Below are positions 17,410 to 26,455 of a stretch of DNA of 64,000 nucleotides, one piece after another. The DNA comes from Roseateles toxinivorans. Its GTDB lineage: Bacteria; Pseudomonadota; Gammaproteobacteria; Burkholderiales; Burkholderiaceae_C. The DNA lies in the NCBI RefSeq assembly GCF_004362525.1, contig NZ_SNXS01000002.1, positions 1-64,000 on the forward strand, given 5' to 3'. The notes beneath the pieces are model-generated. The model saw only the letters and a program-made list of their open reading frames with translations. It was not told where the DNA came from and did not search any database. Position 1 is the first letter of the stretch. Each line of letters starts with the position of its first letter. The position numbers and the translations under genes were made by a program.

Positions 17410-19517
17410 CCAAATTTGGCTCCAGTCTGTCCTACCCGCCGAGCCCGCGTGGCGCCGATGAGGAGCTCTTCCACGGCCGACGCATCGGTGATCCGTATCG
17501 ATGGCTGGAGGACCCCGATTCCCCGCAGGTGGCGTTATGGATCAAGGCGCAAAACGCGCTGACCGACAGCCTGCTGTCTGGCAACCCTTGGCGCCAGGCC
17601 CTGCTGGCGCGCCTGACGCAGCTGCAGCAGTTCGAGCGCCGCACGCCGGCGGCTTGTGTGCAGGGCACGCTCTACCATTGGCGCAACACCGGCCTGCAAC
17701 GACAACCTGTACTGTGGGCAGAAGCCTTGGATGGCAGCGCCGAGCGGGTGGTGCTGGACGCAAACGAGCTCTCCGCGGATGGCACCGTGGCGGTTGCCGA
17801 TGTGGCGGTGAGCCCCGACGGACGCTGGCTGGCCTACGCCGTAGCCGACGGCGGCTCCGACTGGCGGCAGTGGCGGGTACGCGATCTGTGCTCGCTGCAA
17901 GACATGCCCGATCGGCTTGACCACGCGCGCTTTAGCGGCGCAGCCTGGCTGCGCGACAGCAGCGGCTTCGTCTATGGCCGTTATGGCGCCCCGGCGCGCG
18001 GCCGGCATGCTGCGCTCATCGACCATGAGCTGCACCTGCATCACGTCGGCAACGCACAGGAGACCGACACGCTGCTCTACAAGCGTGCTGACCAGCCCCG
18101 ATGGGTCTACAGCCCGCACATGAGCCGCTGCGGCCGCTGGCTCGTCGTCCGGATCTGGGACGGCAGTGCCAATCACAGAGTGCATCTGGTCGATCTGCAC
18201 GCCCCTGACCGCAAGCCACTGCACTTGCTGGACGAGGGCCACGCGGCCTATTTCTGGGTGGGCAGCACAGCGGGTGGCGAGCTGCTGTTTCACACCGACG
18301 CGCTAGGCGGCACCGGCGCCGTGATCGCGATCGACCCCCAACGGCCGCAGCGCAGCCATTGGCGCACCGTGGTAGCACCTGGCCCGCAACGGCTGGAGTC
18401 GGCAGTGCTCAACGGCGCGCACCTCGTGTTGTGCACCTTGCACGATGGCGCAAGTGAGTTGCACCGGATGCAATTGGATAGCGGTGCACGCGAGCCGCTG
18501 CCACTCCCAGCCCTTGGCACCGCCAGCGGCTTCATCGTCGAAGACGCGACGCTGCAGCCGGCCGAAGCCGGCGCCCTGCACTTCAACTTCATGTCCTTCA
18601 CCGTGGCCCCCACCGTGTTGCGGATTCAGGATGAGCGCAGCGCGGCAAGACCATGGTTCGTGGCGAAGTTGCCCTTCGATGGTGCTGACTACGAAACGGT
18701 ACTCGAATGGGCGGAGAGTGCCGACGGCACGCTCGTGCCGATGCACATCACGCGCCGTCGAGGCCTGGTGCTGAACGGCCAGTCCCCTTGCCTGCTGATC
18801 GGCTACGGCGGATTTGGGATTTCGCAGCGGCCTGGTTTCGTCGCGTCGCGCATCGCCTGGCTGGAGATGGGGGGCATGCTGGTGCAGGCCATGCTGCGGG
18901 GCGGCGGCGAGTACGGCCGAGCGTGGCACGACGCCGCGCGGCTGGAGCACAAGCCACGCACGTTCGAGGACTACATCGCCGTTGCCGAGTTCCTCGTGCG
19001 CAGCCGCCATACTCGACCGCAGCTGCTGGTAGCACATGGCGGCAGCAATGGTGGGCTGACAGTGGCTGCCAGCGTGCTGGCACGCCCCGATCTCTTCGGC
19101 GCGATGGTTTCGGCCGTGCCCGTGCTCGACATGCTGCGCTATCAGCGCTTTGGCATCGGCGCAGCCTGGGCGTCCGACTACGGCCTTGCCGATAAGGCCG
19201 AACAGTTCACCACGCTGATGCAGTACTCGCCGCTGCACAACGTGCAGACCGGCCGCCGCTACCCCGCCACCTTGCTGCTGACGGCCGAACGCGACGACCG
19301 GGTGCACCCGGCGCATGCCTTCAAGTTCGCGGCGACGATGCAACAGGCTCAGGCACTGGCACTGGAGCCGACCGCGCCGGTACTGTTGCGCGTTGAGCAG
19401 CGTGCCGGCCACGGCGCCGGCAAGTCGGCACGGGCCGACGTGCATGAGAAGACGGACCTTTACACCTTCATCGCCCTGGCACTGGGCCTGCCGTACCAAT
19501 CTGGGGACCTATCTTGA
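17406..19517 (+). CDS. Prolyl oligopeptidase family serine peptidase (cytosolic)
   Basis: A 703-residue S9A enzyme without a signal peptide. The N-terminal FHGRRIGDPYRWLEDPDS and the following beta-propeller are typical of prolyl oligopeptidase/oligopeptidase B. The catalytic triad is visible: Ser in HGGSNGGL (about 546), Asp in ERDDRVHP (about 628) and His in AGHGAG (about 668). It cleaves short peptides, usually after proline or basic residues, inside the cell. It overlaps yejF by 4 bases and the next S9 gene by 4 bases, so it is part of the operon and probably digests what the Yej importer brings in. Confidence 0.92.
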   Translation: MTKFGSSLSYPPSPRGADEELFHGRRIGDPYRWLEDPDSPQVALWIKAQNALTDSLLSGNPWRQALLARLTQLQQFERRTPAACVQGTLYHWRNTGLQRQPVLWAEALDGSAERVVLDANELSADGTVAVADVAVSPDGRWLAYAVADGGSDWRQWRVRDLCSLQDMPDRLDHARFSGAAWLRDSSGFVYGRYGAPARGRHAALIDHELHLHHVGNAQETDTLLYKRADQPRWVYSPHMSRCGRWLVVRIWDGSANHRVHLVDLHAPDRKPLHLLDEGHAAYFWVGSTAGGELLFHTDALGGTGAVIAIDPQRPQRSHWRTVVAPGPQRLESAVLNGAHLVLCTLHDGASELHRMQLDSGAREPLPLPALGTASGFIVEDATLQPAEAGALHFNFMSFTVAPTVLRIQDERSAARPWFVAKLPFDGADYETVLEWAESADGTLVPMHITRRRGLVLNGQSPCLLIGYGGFGISQRPGFVASRIAWLEMGGMLVQAMLRGGGEYGRAWHDAARLEHKPRTFEDYIAVAEFLVRSRHTRPQLLVAHGGSNGGLTVAASVLARPDLFGAMVSAVPVLDMLRYQRFGIGAAWASDYGLADKAEQFTTLMQYSPLHNVQTGRRYPATLLLTAERDDRVHPAHAFKFAATMQQAQALALEPTAPVLLRVEQRAGHGAGKSARADVHEKTDLYTFIALALGLPYQSGDLS

Positions 19518-21733
19518 CCCCAAGCAACCTGCTCGCGACCATCCTGACCCTCACCTTCGTCATGACATTCAATCCCAGTATCGCAGCCAACATTGCCGGT
19601 GTTGACGTCCCGCCTCCGCTGCCTGCGGTCGACGTCGTCGACACCTTGTGGGGACAGCCGGTGCCCGACCCTTGGCGGCGACTGGAAGATCTGACCGACC
19701 CGGCCGTGCAAGGCTGGATGCGGCAGCAGGCTGACGCGACCCTGCAGATACTGAACCGGATACCCGGCCGCGCTGCTCTGGTGCAGCGTCTGCGCAAGAT
19801 CGATGACGGAGCAGCTGGCCAGGTCGGCAACGTGGTGCGCTGCCCCGACGGCAGCCACTTCTATCTGCGGCGCAACCCGGACGAGGAGCAGTTCAAGGTC
19901 GTGCGGCGCGGCGTCAGCGATAACACGGATACCGTCGTGCTGGACCCGAGCCAGATCGAACGCGGCGGCGGTCCAAAGGCCGCCGTGATGGACTACCAGC
20001 CCTCACCCGACGGACGTCGGCTGGCCTACTCGCTGCAAACCGGCGGCGCCGAGCAGGGCACCTTGCACGTCATCGACCTGGCCACCGGTCGTGCGCTGAT
20101 CGAGCCTGTCACCGGTGTGCGCTACCCGCAGGTGAGCTGGCGCGGCGACAGCAGCGGCTTCTTCTACACCCGCCTGCGCGAGGGCTACGGCGAGATGTCG
20201 CAAGCCCAGCGGCAATTGGACCAGCAACGCCGCTACCGCACGCTGGACGGAGAGGCCGGCGATCGCTTCGTGATGAGCGCGAGCCAAGCGCCCGAACTGG
20301 GACTGCCCAACTTCACGCATCCTGGGGTGTTCGAGATCCCCGGCACCGAGCAGGCGGGCGCTTGGATCGCTTATGGCGTAGAGCCCTATGGCGCACTGGC
20401 CATCGCCGAGATGCGCGACGTGCTGCAAGGCAGAGCCCGTTGGCGTCTGGTGGTCAGCCGTGCCGATGAAGTGATTGCCGCCAGCATGGCCGAAGGCAAC
20501 ATCTACCTGCTGAGCACCCGCGACGCACCGCGGGGCCGGGTGCTTAGACTGTCGCTGAAAGACCCCGTGCTCGCCAGGGCGACGGTGGTGGTGCCGCAGG
20601 GCGAGGGCGTCATCGTCAGCATCGCCGCAGCGCGCGACGCACTTTATCTGACTCGCCGATCCGGCGTACAGGTGGTGCTGAATCGCCTGCCACACGCCGC
20701 GGCGCCACCCGCGGCGCACAACCCATTGCAGCGAGTGGAGCTGCCCGTGGAAGGCCGTGTCGCTTTGCGCTACGCGCACCCGCAGCAAGACGGCGTGGTG
20801 CTGGCTGTCGGCGGCTGGACCATGGCCTCCCGCATCTGGACTTACGACTCCACCAAGGCCGAGGCGCGCCTGCTGCCGCTCGGGCGCGCGGGCCGCTTCG
20901 ATGTCCTGGCCGGCTACGTCGCCCGGGAGGTGATGGTGCCGGGGCATGACGGCGTGCGAATACCGCTCAGCCTGGTGATGCGCGCCGACCTGCCGCGCGA
21001 CGGCCGCAACCCGACCATGATCTTTGGCTACGGTGCCTACGGTATTCCCAACGATCCAATGCTCAACCCGCACACGCTGGCCTGGATGGAGCGTGGCGGC
21101 ATCTTTGCCGTGGCCCATGTGCGCGGTGGCGGCGCCTTGGGTCGTTCGTGGCATGAAGCCGGCCAGAAAGACTCCAAGCCCAACACCTGGAAAGACGCCA
21201 TCAGCATCGCACAGTGGCTGGTCGATCAGCGCTATACACAGCCGGCCAAGCTCGGCATTTGGGGTGGGAGCGCCGGCGGCATCCTGGTGGGCCGTGCCAT
21301 CATCGAGCGCCCCGACCTATTTGCCGCGGCGGTGCCCGCCGTGGCGGTGCTCGATGCCCTTCGCGCCGAGCACATGCCCGGTGGCAGCGCCAACGTTCCT
21401 GAGTTCGGCACCGTCACGCGCGAGCAGGATTTCCCAGCTTTGCTGGCCATGAGCAGCTACCATCAGCTGCATGAGGGGCAGCGTCTGCCCGCCGTGATGC
21501 TGATCCACGGTGTCAACGACAACCGCGTGCTGGTATGGCAATCGTCCAAGTTCGCCTCTCGGCTCGCGTCGCTGAAGTCCGCCGGCAAACCGGTGCTGCT
21601 CAATCTGGACTACGAAGCTGGTCATGGGCAGGGCAGCACCCGTGAGCAGTCCCGCCGACAGATGGCCGACATCTGGTCGTTCATGCTGTGGCAGTTTGGT
21701 GATCCGGACTTCCAGCCGCGACTTGCACCTTGA
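19514..21733 (+). CDS. Prolyl oligopeptidase family serine peptidase, probably exported
   Basis: A 739-residue S9A enzyme starting at TTG 19514, which overlaps the preceding stop. The first 29 residues form a plausible signal peptide (LLATILTLTFVM, then SIAANIAG), so a periplasmic location is likely; ATG 19562 is an alternative start that would lose it. The conserved GQPVPDPWRRLEDLTDP follows. Catalytic residues are Ser in GGSAGG (about 585), Asp in HGVNDNR (about 665) and His in AGHGQG (about 703). Having one cytosolic and one exported paralogue side by side suggests sequential cutting of the same substrate before and after import. Isopeptidases of lasso-peptide clusters belong to the same superfamily. 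Confidence 0.9.
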   Translation: MTPSNLLATILTLTFVMTFNPSIAANIAGVDVPPPLPAVDVVDTLWGQPVPDPWRRLEDLTDPAVQGWMRQQADATLQILNRIPGRAALVQRLRKIDDGAAGQVGNVVRCPDGSHFYLRRNPDEEQFKVVRRGVSDNTDTVVLDPSQIERGGGPKAAVMDYQPSPDGRRLAYSLQTGGAEQGTLHVIDLATGRALIEPVTGVRYPQVSWRGDSSGFFYTRLREGYGEMSQAQRQLDQQRRYRTLDGEAGDRFVMSASQAPELGLPNFTHPGVFEIPGTEQAGAWIAYGVEPYGALAIAEMRDVLQGRARWRLVVSRADEVIAASMAEGNIYLLSTRDAPRGRVLRLSLKDPVLARATVVVPQGEGVIVSIAAARDALYLTRRSGVQVVLNRLPHAAAPPAAHNPLQRVELPVEGRVALRYAHPQQDGVVLAVGGWTMASRIWTYDSTKAEARLLPLGRAGRFDVLAGYVAREVMVPGHDGVRIPLSLVMRADLPRDGRNPTMIFGYGAYGIPNDPMLNPHTLAWMERGGIFAVAHVRGGGALGRSWHEAGQKDSKPNTWKDAISIAQWLVDQRYTQPAKLGIWGGSAGGILVGRAIIERPDLFAAAVPAVAVLDALRAEHMPGGSANVPEFGTVTREQDFPALLAMSSYHQLHEGQRLPAVMLIHGVNDNRVLVWQSSKFASRLASLKSAGKPVLLNLDYEAGHGQGSTREQSRRQMADIWSFMLWQFGDPDFQPRLAP

Positions 21734-22782
21734 GTCATCGGAGGCCGCATCCTCAACGAGGACTAAGGAAACACAGCCCATCATCTTGCCTGCTGGCAGA
21801 CTGAACGAAGTCACTACCCGCAGCAGAGAGCTCGTCCGTTGCCATGCCGTCGCCGTCGGCCACCACTACAGACCAATGCGCAGAGGTCGGGAAGGTGCTT
21901 TCGCCGGAACGCACCGCAGACATTCGTCAGGCTGGCGGCTGCGGCCTATCCTGGCCACGGACGTCCGCAGTTCAATCTAGCCTAGGCAATGACGCCAACA
22001 ACAGGTCATCACTTGGCCAAACTGAAAACATCTCTCCGCGTTGTCGACACTCAACTGCACGCGCTTCAATACTCAGCGACGGCAAGGGCATCAGCTGCGT
22101 GTCAACGGGCATCAGTACAAACCTCTGAATGGCTGCGAACATAGCCCACTTGTTGCAGGCGAGCTCGCAGAGCATGACGCGGCCGTCGAGGGCATCTATC
22201 AGAAGCTGATTGCCAAGGCCGCGAAGGCATCGCAGCCGGTCGTCAAGCCAAGCAAGACGAGGAGCAAGGGCGCACGGAGCGCCCAAATGGTCTGACCGTC
22301 GGCCAGGTGAAATCTGGCGGTCTCTCCTTCGAGCCTATGCCGAGCTTAGGTTTCGGCACCGGGGTCAACGAGTGACTGCTCCTCAGCCCACTCATGCCTC
22401 GGCACATCAGCGACGGACGAAGCTGTTGGCCTTGGGCAGGTTGCCATTTCGTTCCTCGACGCCCACGTCGCCCATCGCTCAAGTGGACCACCTTTGGCAA
22501 CTCACGACGCGTAATCGTCCAGGCAAGTCGTGTTGAGGCGCCGAGCTGAGCCAAGGATGCTCGTGTCCGCCAGGAGCACTGATCATGGACATGATTCTTG
22601 CCGGCTCAGCGGCCAACTTCAAGATGGGTTGGCCGGACGGTTACGGCGGTTCATAGTCAGTCCTTGCCGCGGCGACCACGGGTCTTTTCTAGGGCATCCA
22701 AGTCTGTCCAGGTGAGGTCAGTCGCTCGACGCACGACGCCGCTACAGGTCCAGGTGGAGAACGAGCTCCCGTCGGCCTTTCA
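21734..22782. other. Non-coding or degraded stretch, no recognised gene
   Basis: About 1 kb follows the peptidase operon without a gene I can support. Short frames exist on both strands but show no family features. One 24-codon frame, 22585-22656 on the plus strand, has AGGAG 9 bases before its ATG and ends in a glycine-rich tail; it is treated as a weak small-ORF candidate only. No intrinsic terminator was seen after 21733. Confidence 0.4.
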
Positions 22783-23340
22783 TCAGTCAGAACCGCTCGA
22801 CGAAAGCCAGTACTCGAGCCTCGCCCACGCCGTCTGGTTGGAAACACCGCGGGCCGGGTCACAGGCGATCACCACGTCCGCCTCGACCAGATGCGGAAGC
22901 AACTCAGGCTGATCATCGAGCACACGGAACATAGACGGATCCAGGCGAAGCCGCCTAGCGAATTGAAGAATCGACAGCTCGCCATCGAGTCCCCGGTCTG
23001 TGGCCCCAACCAGGCGGTCGCCGACTGGACCCAACAAGCGCCGGATTTCTGCATCGATGTGAGTCATGCGCCAAGAGGAATGCACAACCAGGCCTACTGC
23101 CGCGTATGGAGCCAGCTGTTCCGCCAATTGGTCGGTGTGAATGAACAGGCCAGCGGCTGGCTGCTCTTTCAGCGGAGGGCGAACGGATCCGAGCTCTGCA
23201 TGTGCCTGGGCTGGATGCAACACGCCATCGAAGTCGAGCAATAGAAACCGATCAAACTGGCCAGTGGACGCAAGGACTTCGGCCGGAATTTCAAGGGCAA
23301 GACGGTCGAATGGTCGCCGCGCAACTCGACAGGTCATCAC
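22783..23340 (-). CDS. HAD domain-containing protein
   Basis: A 185-residue protein with the HAD motif I in FLLLDFDGVLHP (about residues 32-43), motif II around VVHSSWR and an acidic motif near RVLDDQPELLPH. The layout and length fit the small HAD proteins of the kind described as the HAD domain of Swiss Army Knife RNA-repair proteins, here as a stand-alone domain. A phosphatase or phosphotransferase role is expected from the fold; the substrate is unknown. The start ATG lies directly after the stop of a short frame on the same strand. Confidence 0.8.
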   Translation of the reverse strand: MMTCRVARRPFDRLALEIPAEVLASTGQFDRFLLLDFDGVLHPAQAHAELGSVRPPLKEQPAAGLFIHTDQLAEQLAPYAAVGLVVHSSWRMTHIDAEIRRLLGPVGDRLVGATDRGLDGELSILQFARRLRLDPSMFRVLDDQPELLPHLVEADVVIACDPARGVSNQTAWARLEYWLSSSGSD

Positions 23341-23885
23341 GTTCCCTCTGCTTCCGCCAACACCAACACCCGAGCTCCAGGCCCGCGCTCAACAGCTTGG
23401 CACGACGTGAGTCCATCGAGCTCAATTAAGGTTGCTTCCGTCCACACAGGAGCGGCCATGCTGCTCGAATCGAATGCAGTCAAAATTTCCGCATCCGAGC
23501 TATCTTCGGTGCGACCGGGTAGGCGAGTCAATGCTCGAATCGTGTGTGAGATATCCGAACGCTGTGCAGATGAGAATACTTCTTGGCCAGCGCACGACGT
23601 TCAAGGCGAAGAGCGACCAAGGCCGGCCAGATCCATCCGGCGAAGGTCCGCTTGTGGTGCTGGCGGACAAGACCCGATGCCGGCCATCAGCGGCCATCTG
23701 ATGCTCGAACTCGAATGGCTCTTGAAGGCGGAAAGCGGACTCCAATGTCAGACTGGCGCGGCCCAGGATGAAGCTCGCTGGTCGGGGTTTCGCGGCAGAC
23801 TCCGGTTCGACTTGCAGCGCAGTTACGACAAACGAGCCTCGGGGCAATTCATGACATCCCCTTCGAGCCTCGATACTCCAAGCTG
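23341..23885 (-). other. Possible degraded coding region upstream of the HAD gene
   Basis: On the minus strand, two frames abut and look protein-like: one covers about 23910-23500, the other about 23600-23340 and ends exactly before the HAD start. Neither has a strong start or a family I recognise, and the switch from one frame to the other near 23580 would need a frameshift. It may be a decayed gene once co-transcribed with the HAD gene, or simply non-coding. Confidence 0.25.
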
Positions 23886-24779
23886 ATGACTGATACCCCA
23901 CCCCACCCATTGAGCCATTCCTACGCCGTCGTCGATGTATTCAATGGCACGGCATTCAAGGGGAATGCCGTGGGTGTTGTCTTCGATGCAGATAACCTCT
24001 CCGATGCCGAGATGCTGTCCTTCACGCGATGGACCAATCTCAGCGAGGCGGTTTTCGTACTGACGGCTACGGATCCCCTGGCTGACTACCGCCTTCGCAT
24101 CTTCTCTTCGCTGCACGAGCTTGACTTTGCAGGTCATCCAACACTGGGTGCCTGCCATGCCTGGTTGGAGAAGACCGGGCATCAGGCTCTGCGCGACTAC
24201 GTGCAGCAGTGTGGTGTCGGCCTGGTGACTTTGCGGCGCTCGGTCGAGGGGCTTGCCTTCAGAGCCCCGCCTCTCATCAGGTCTGGGCTCATTGACGCGT
24301 CGTTGCTGGAACGGGTGTCTTCCGGGTTGAGACTTCAGGCTGTCGGGGCGCGCCTGGTGTCTGCCCAATGGGTGGACAACGGTGCTGGTTGGCTCGCCCT
24401 GATGATCGATGATCGCGACAAGTTGCTGGCCCTGAAACCCGATTTCGCTCAACTTGATGGGCTGGCCATCGGCGTTTTGGCACCGTGGCGCAGTCCGCCG
24501 TGCGACGGCGAGGTCGACTTCGAACTCCGCGCGTTCATCGCAGGCGACAGCTTGCCCGAGGATCCGGCAACGGGCAGTCTTGCAGCGGGCATTGCCCAGT
24601 GGTTCGCACAGACCGGTCAAGCACCCAGCTCCTACACGTTCAGCCAAGGCACTGCTCTGGATCGTCCCTGCCGGATTCGCGTTTCGACCATGGCTGATGG
24701 CATCTGGATCGGCGGTGCGACAAAGACATTGATACGCGGACAGGTGCAGTTCCCAGGCTCAGTTGCAACTCGTGGATGA
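23886..24779 (+). CDS. PhzF family isomerase/epimerase-like protein
   Basis: A 297-residue PhzF-fold protein. Recognisable parts are YAVVDVFNGTAFKGNAVGVV at the N-terminus, the NLSEAVFV segment that carries the family's catalytic glutamate, the ELDFAGHPTLGACHAW motif, and EDPATGSLAAG in the second half. Members catalyse isomerisation or epimerisation; only PhzF itself makes phenazines, and no other phenazine gene is present. The normal SETxF motif reads SEAVF here, a mild variation. It stands alone between two minus-strand regions. Confidence 0.9.
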   Translation: MTDTPPHPLSHSYAVVDVFNGTAFKGNAVGVVFDADNLSDAEMLSFTRWTNLSEAVFVLTATDPLADYRLRIFSSLHELDFAGHPTLGACHAWLEKTGHQALRDYVQQCGVGLVTLRRSVEGLAFRAPPLIRSGLIDASLLERVSSGLRLQAVGARLVSAQWVDNGAGWLALMIDDRDKLLALKPDFAQLDGLAIGVLAPWRSPPCDGEVDFELRAFIAGDSLPEDPATGSLAAGIAQWFAQTGQAPSSYTFSQGTALDRPCRIRVSTMADGIWIGGATKTLIRGQVQFPGSVATRG

Positions 24780-24833
24780 AGATCTCGGGATTGAAATGCC
24801 TTGACCAGCCATCAATAAAGCGAGGGCGCTTTG

Positions 24834-25442
24834 TCAGGCGTCGACGAATATCACCTTGCCGGTGATGAAGCTATCGACCGAACGCTCGAACGCTTTACCT
24901 ACCAGCGCGCTGGGTACCGGCTGGAAGCCTGGCATCATTTCCCCATATACGTCCCATGCCTCCTCGAGAACTGTAGGGTTGACGACGTTGATGCGAATTT
25001 GGCGTGGAAGCTCGTGCGCTACGCATTGTACGAAGGTGTCGATGGCGCCGCTCGTGGTGGCGTCCGCAATGGCCATAGGAATGGGTTTGACATTGAGAAT
25101 GCCCGAAATCAGCGTAAACGAGCCGCCGTCTTTGATGTAGTTCAGACCCACATTTACTAGATTGATCTGGCCGACCATCTTGCTCTGGATAGTCGTGTCC
25201 CACTGCTCATCGGTCATTACGCTGAAGTTGGCGTATTCGCAGTAGCCTACGGTATTGACGACGGCGTCGAACGACCCGACTTTTTCGAACAACGCCCTGA
25301 TCGACGCCTTGCTGGTGATGTCGACCTTGTGGTCGCAGCCTGTGCCTGAGCGACTGGCGGTGATGACATTGTGCTTCTTGAGGCCTGTCATAGCGGCTTG
25401 GCCCATATGCCCTTGGGCGCCAATCAAAATTACAGTTTTCAT
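24834..25442 (-). CDS. Atypical short-chain dehydrogenase (SDR) of about 200 residues
   Basis: A 202-residue Rossmann protein. The nucleotide site is LIGAQGHMGQAA, the core NTVG segment is present, and the end matches small SDRs (INVVNPTVLEEAWDVYGEMMPGF). The usual Tyr-xxx-Lys catalytic pair is absent: after LISGIL the expected place reads ADATTSGAID. This is a feature of the small SDR subfamily to which it belongs rather than a sign of decay. The gene is AT-richer than the neighbourhood and divergent from a LysR gene, which probably controls it. Confidence 0.87.
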   Translation of the reverse strand: MKTVILIGAQGHMGQAAMTGLKKHNVITASRSGTGCDHKVDITSKASIRALFEKVGSFDAVVNTVGYCEYANFSVMTDEQWDTTIQSKMVGQINLVNVGLNYIKDGGSFTLISGILNVKPIPMAIADATTSGAIDTFVQCVAHELPRQIRINVVNPTVLEEAWDVYGEMMPGFQPVPSALVGKAFERSVDSFITGKVIFVDA

Positions 25443-25491
25443 AGAAATGCTTGGTTAAATGCTTGGGAACCGGTACTTTAGGCACCCACGG

Positions 25492-25520
25492 ATACAATGA
25501 CAATCACGATTGGCTTGTAT
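25492..25520. promoter_or_regulatory. Nested palindrome, probable LysR operator
   Basis: Between the divergent SDR and LysR genes lies ATACAA (25492-25497) paired with TTGTAT (25515-25520), and nested inside is CAATC-AC-GATTG (25501-25512). LysR regulators bind such interrupted dyads in the shared promoter region, so this is the likely binding site. Confidence 0.6.
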
Positions 25521-25534
25521 GAGATACAACTCAA

Positions 25535-26425
25535 ATGACAGAAAGAATCGATGTAAGGCACATGCGGGTTTTGCTTCATCTCGTGCGCGAGAAAAACGTT
25601 TCTCGCGTTGCTGAGCGACTTGAGATATCGCAACAGGCGGTCAGCAATTACCTTAAGCGCTTGCGTGAAGTCTTTCCCTATGAGCTTTTCCTGCGGCAGA
25701 GCGCAGGCCTACAGCCAACCGACTACGCGTATGAACTAGCAGCCAAATTCGAAAAAATAATAGAAGAGGTCGACGGTGTTTTCAATTCATTCCCATTCGA
25801 TCCTGTAACGAGCGAGTACGTGTTCAGGGTCATCGCAAATGAATATGCACAACTGTCTATCATTCCGTCGCTCTCGCTGCTCATGCGCAAACGCGCAGCC
25901 GGGGTGAAGCTTGAAGTCATTGACTTCAATCCTACTCAACATACCAAAATGCTGGAGCAAGGGGAGGCTGATCTGGTGATTGGTTTTTCTGACTACGTCG
26001 ATTCAGGACTGGTACGAAAAACGCTGCGACGCGATCATTACTGCTGTGTCGCCCGGGAAGATTCGATTCTCTCTCGGCAGATAAAAGAGCTAGGCGATGT
26101 GTCTTCCCATCCCCATGTGGATTTCGCCAGCGGTGTAGGCAATTTGGGAAGCCGATTGGATGATTTCCTTGGCGCCCAGAAGGTGAGTCGCACCGTGATT
26201 GCCACTTTGCCCTGCTACACGTCTCTGCAGGCGTTTATGCGCGTGAACGACACATTAGCTTTTGTACCCTCGGCAATTGCCGCCGCTGGAGGCTTTCAGG
26301 TGATGGATATAGACATGTCTTCCCTGAGTTTTAATGTGGTTATGGGGCGGCATCGCAGAGCTTTGGGTAGTGCAGCCGGAGATTGGCTTGCCCGAGTGGT
26401 CGAAGAACTGGCCGCGTCGACTTAG
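25535..26425 (+). CDS. LysR family transcriptional regulator
   Basis: A 296-residue regulator. The N-terminal winged helix-turn-helix reads MRVLLHLVREKNVSRVAERLEISQQAVSNYLKRL-like and is followed by the linker helix and a type-2 periplasmic-binding-like effector domain (LEVIDFNPTQ, ADLVIGFSDYVDSGLVRKTL). It is divergent from the small SDR across 92 bp containing a nested palindrome. Codon use is noticeably AT-richer than in the rest of the window, as in the SDR gene, so the pair was probably acquired together. The stop lies 30 bp before an IS481 element. Confidence 0.92.
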   Translation: MTERIDVRHMRVLLHLVREKNVSRVAERLEISQQAVSNYLKRLREVFPYELFLRQSAGLQPTDYAYELAAKFEKIIEEVDGVFNSFPFDPVTSEYVFRVIANEYAQLSIIPSLSLLMRKRAAGVKLEVIDFNPTQHTKMLEQGEADLVIGFSDYVDSGLVRKTLRRDHYCCVAREDSILSRQIKELGDVSSHPHVDFASGVGNLGSRLDDFLGAQKVSRTVIATLPCYTSLQAFMRVNDTLAFVPSAIAAAGGFQVMDIDMSSLSFNVVMGRHRRALGSAAGDWLARVVEELAAST

Positions 26426-26455
26426 TTATAAGTCACGCAGGGGATGCAGCGTATT

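Noticed and set aside
1338-21733. Lasso-peptide biosynthesis cluster
   Set aside because: Isopeptidase-like S9 and FecI/FecR/TonB genes are present, but no precursor, leader-binding protein, protease or cyclase gene was found.
23886-24779. Phenazine biosynthesis
   Set aside because: Only a PhzF-fold protein is present; no other phz gene is nearby and most PhzF relatives have other roles.
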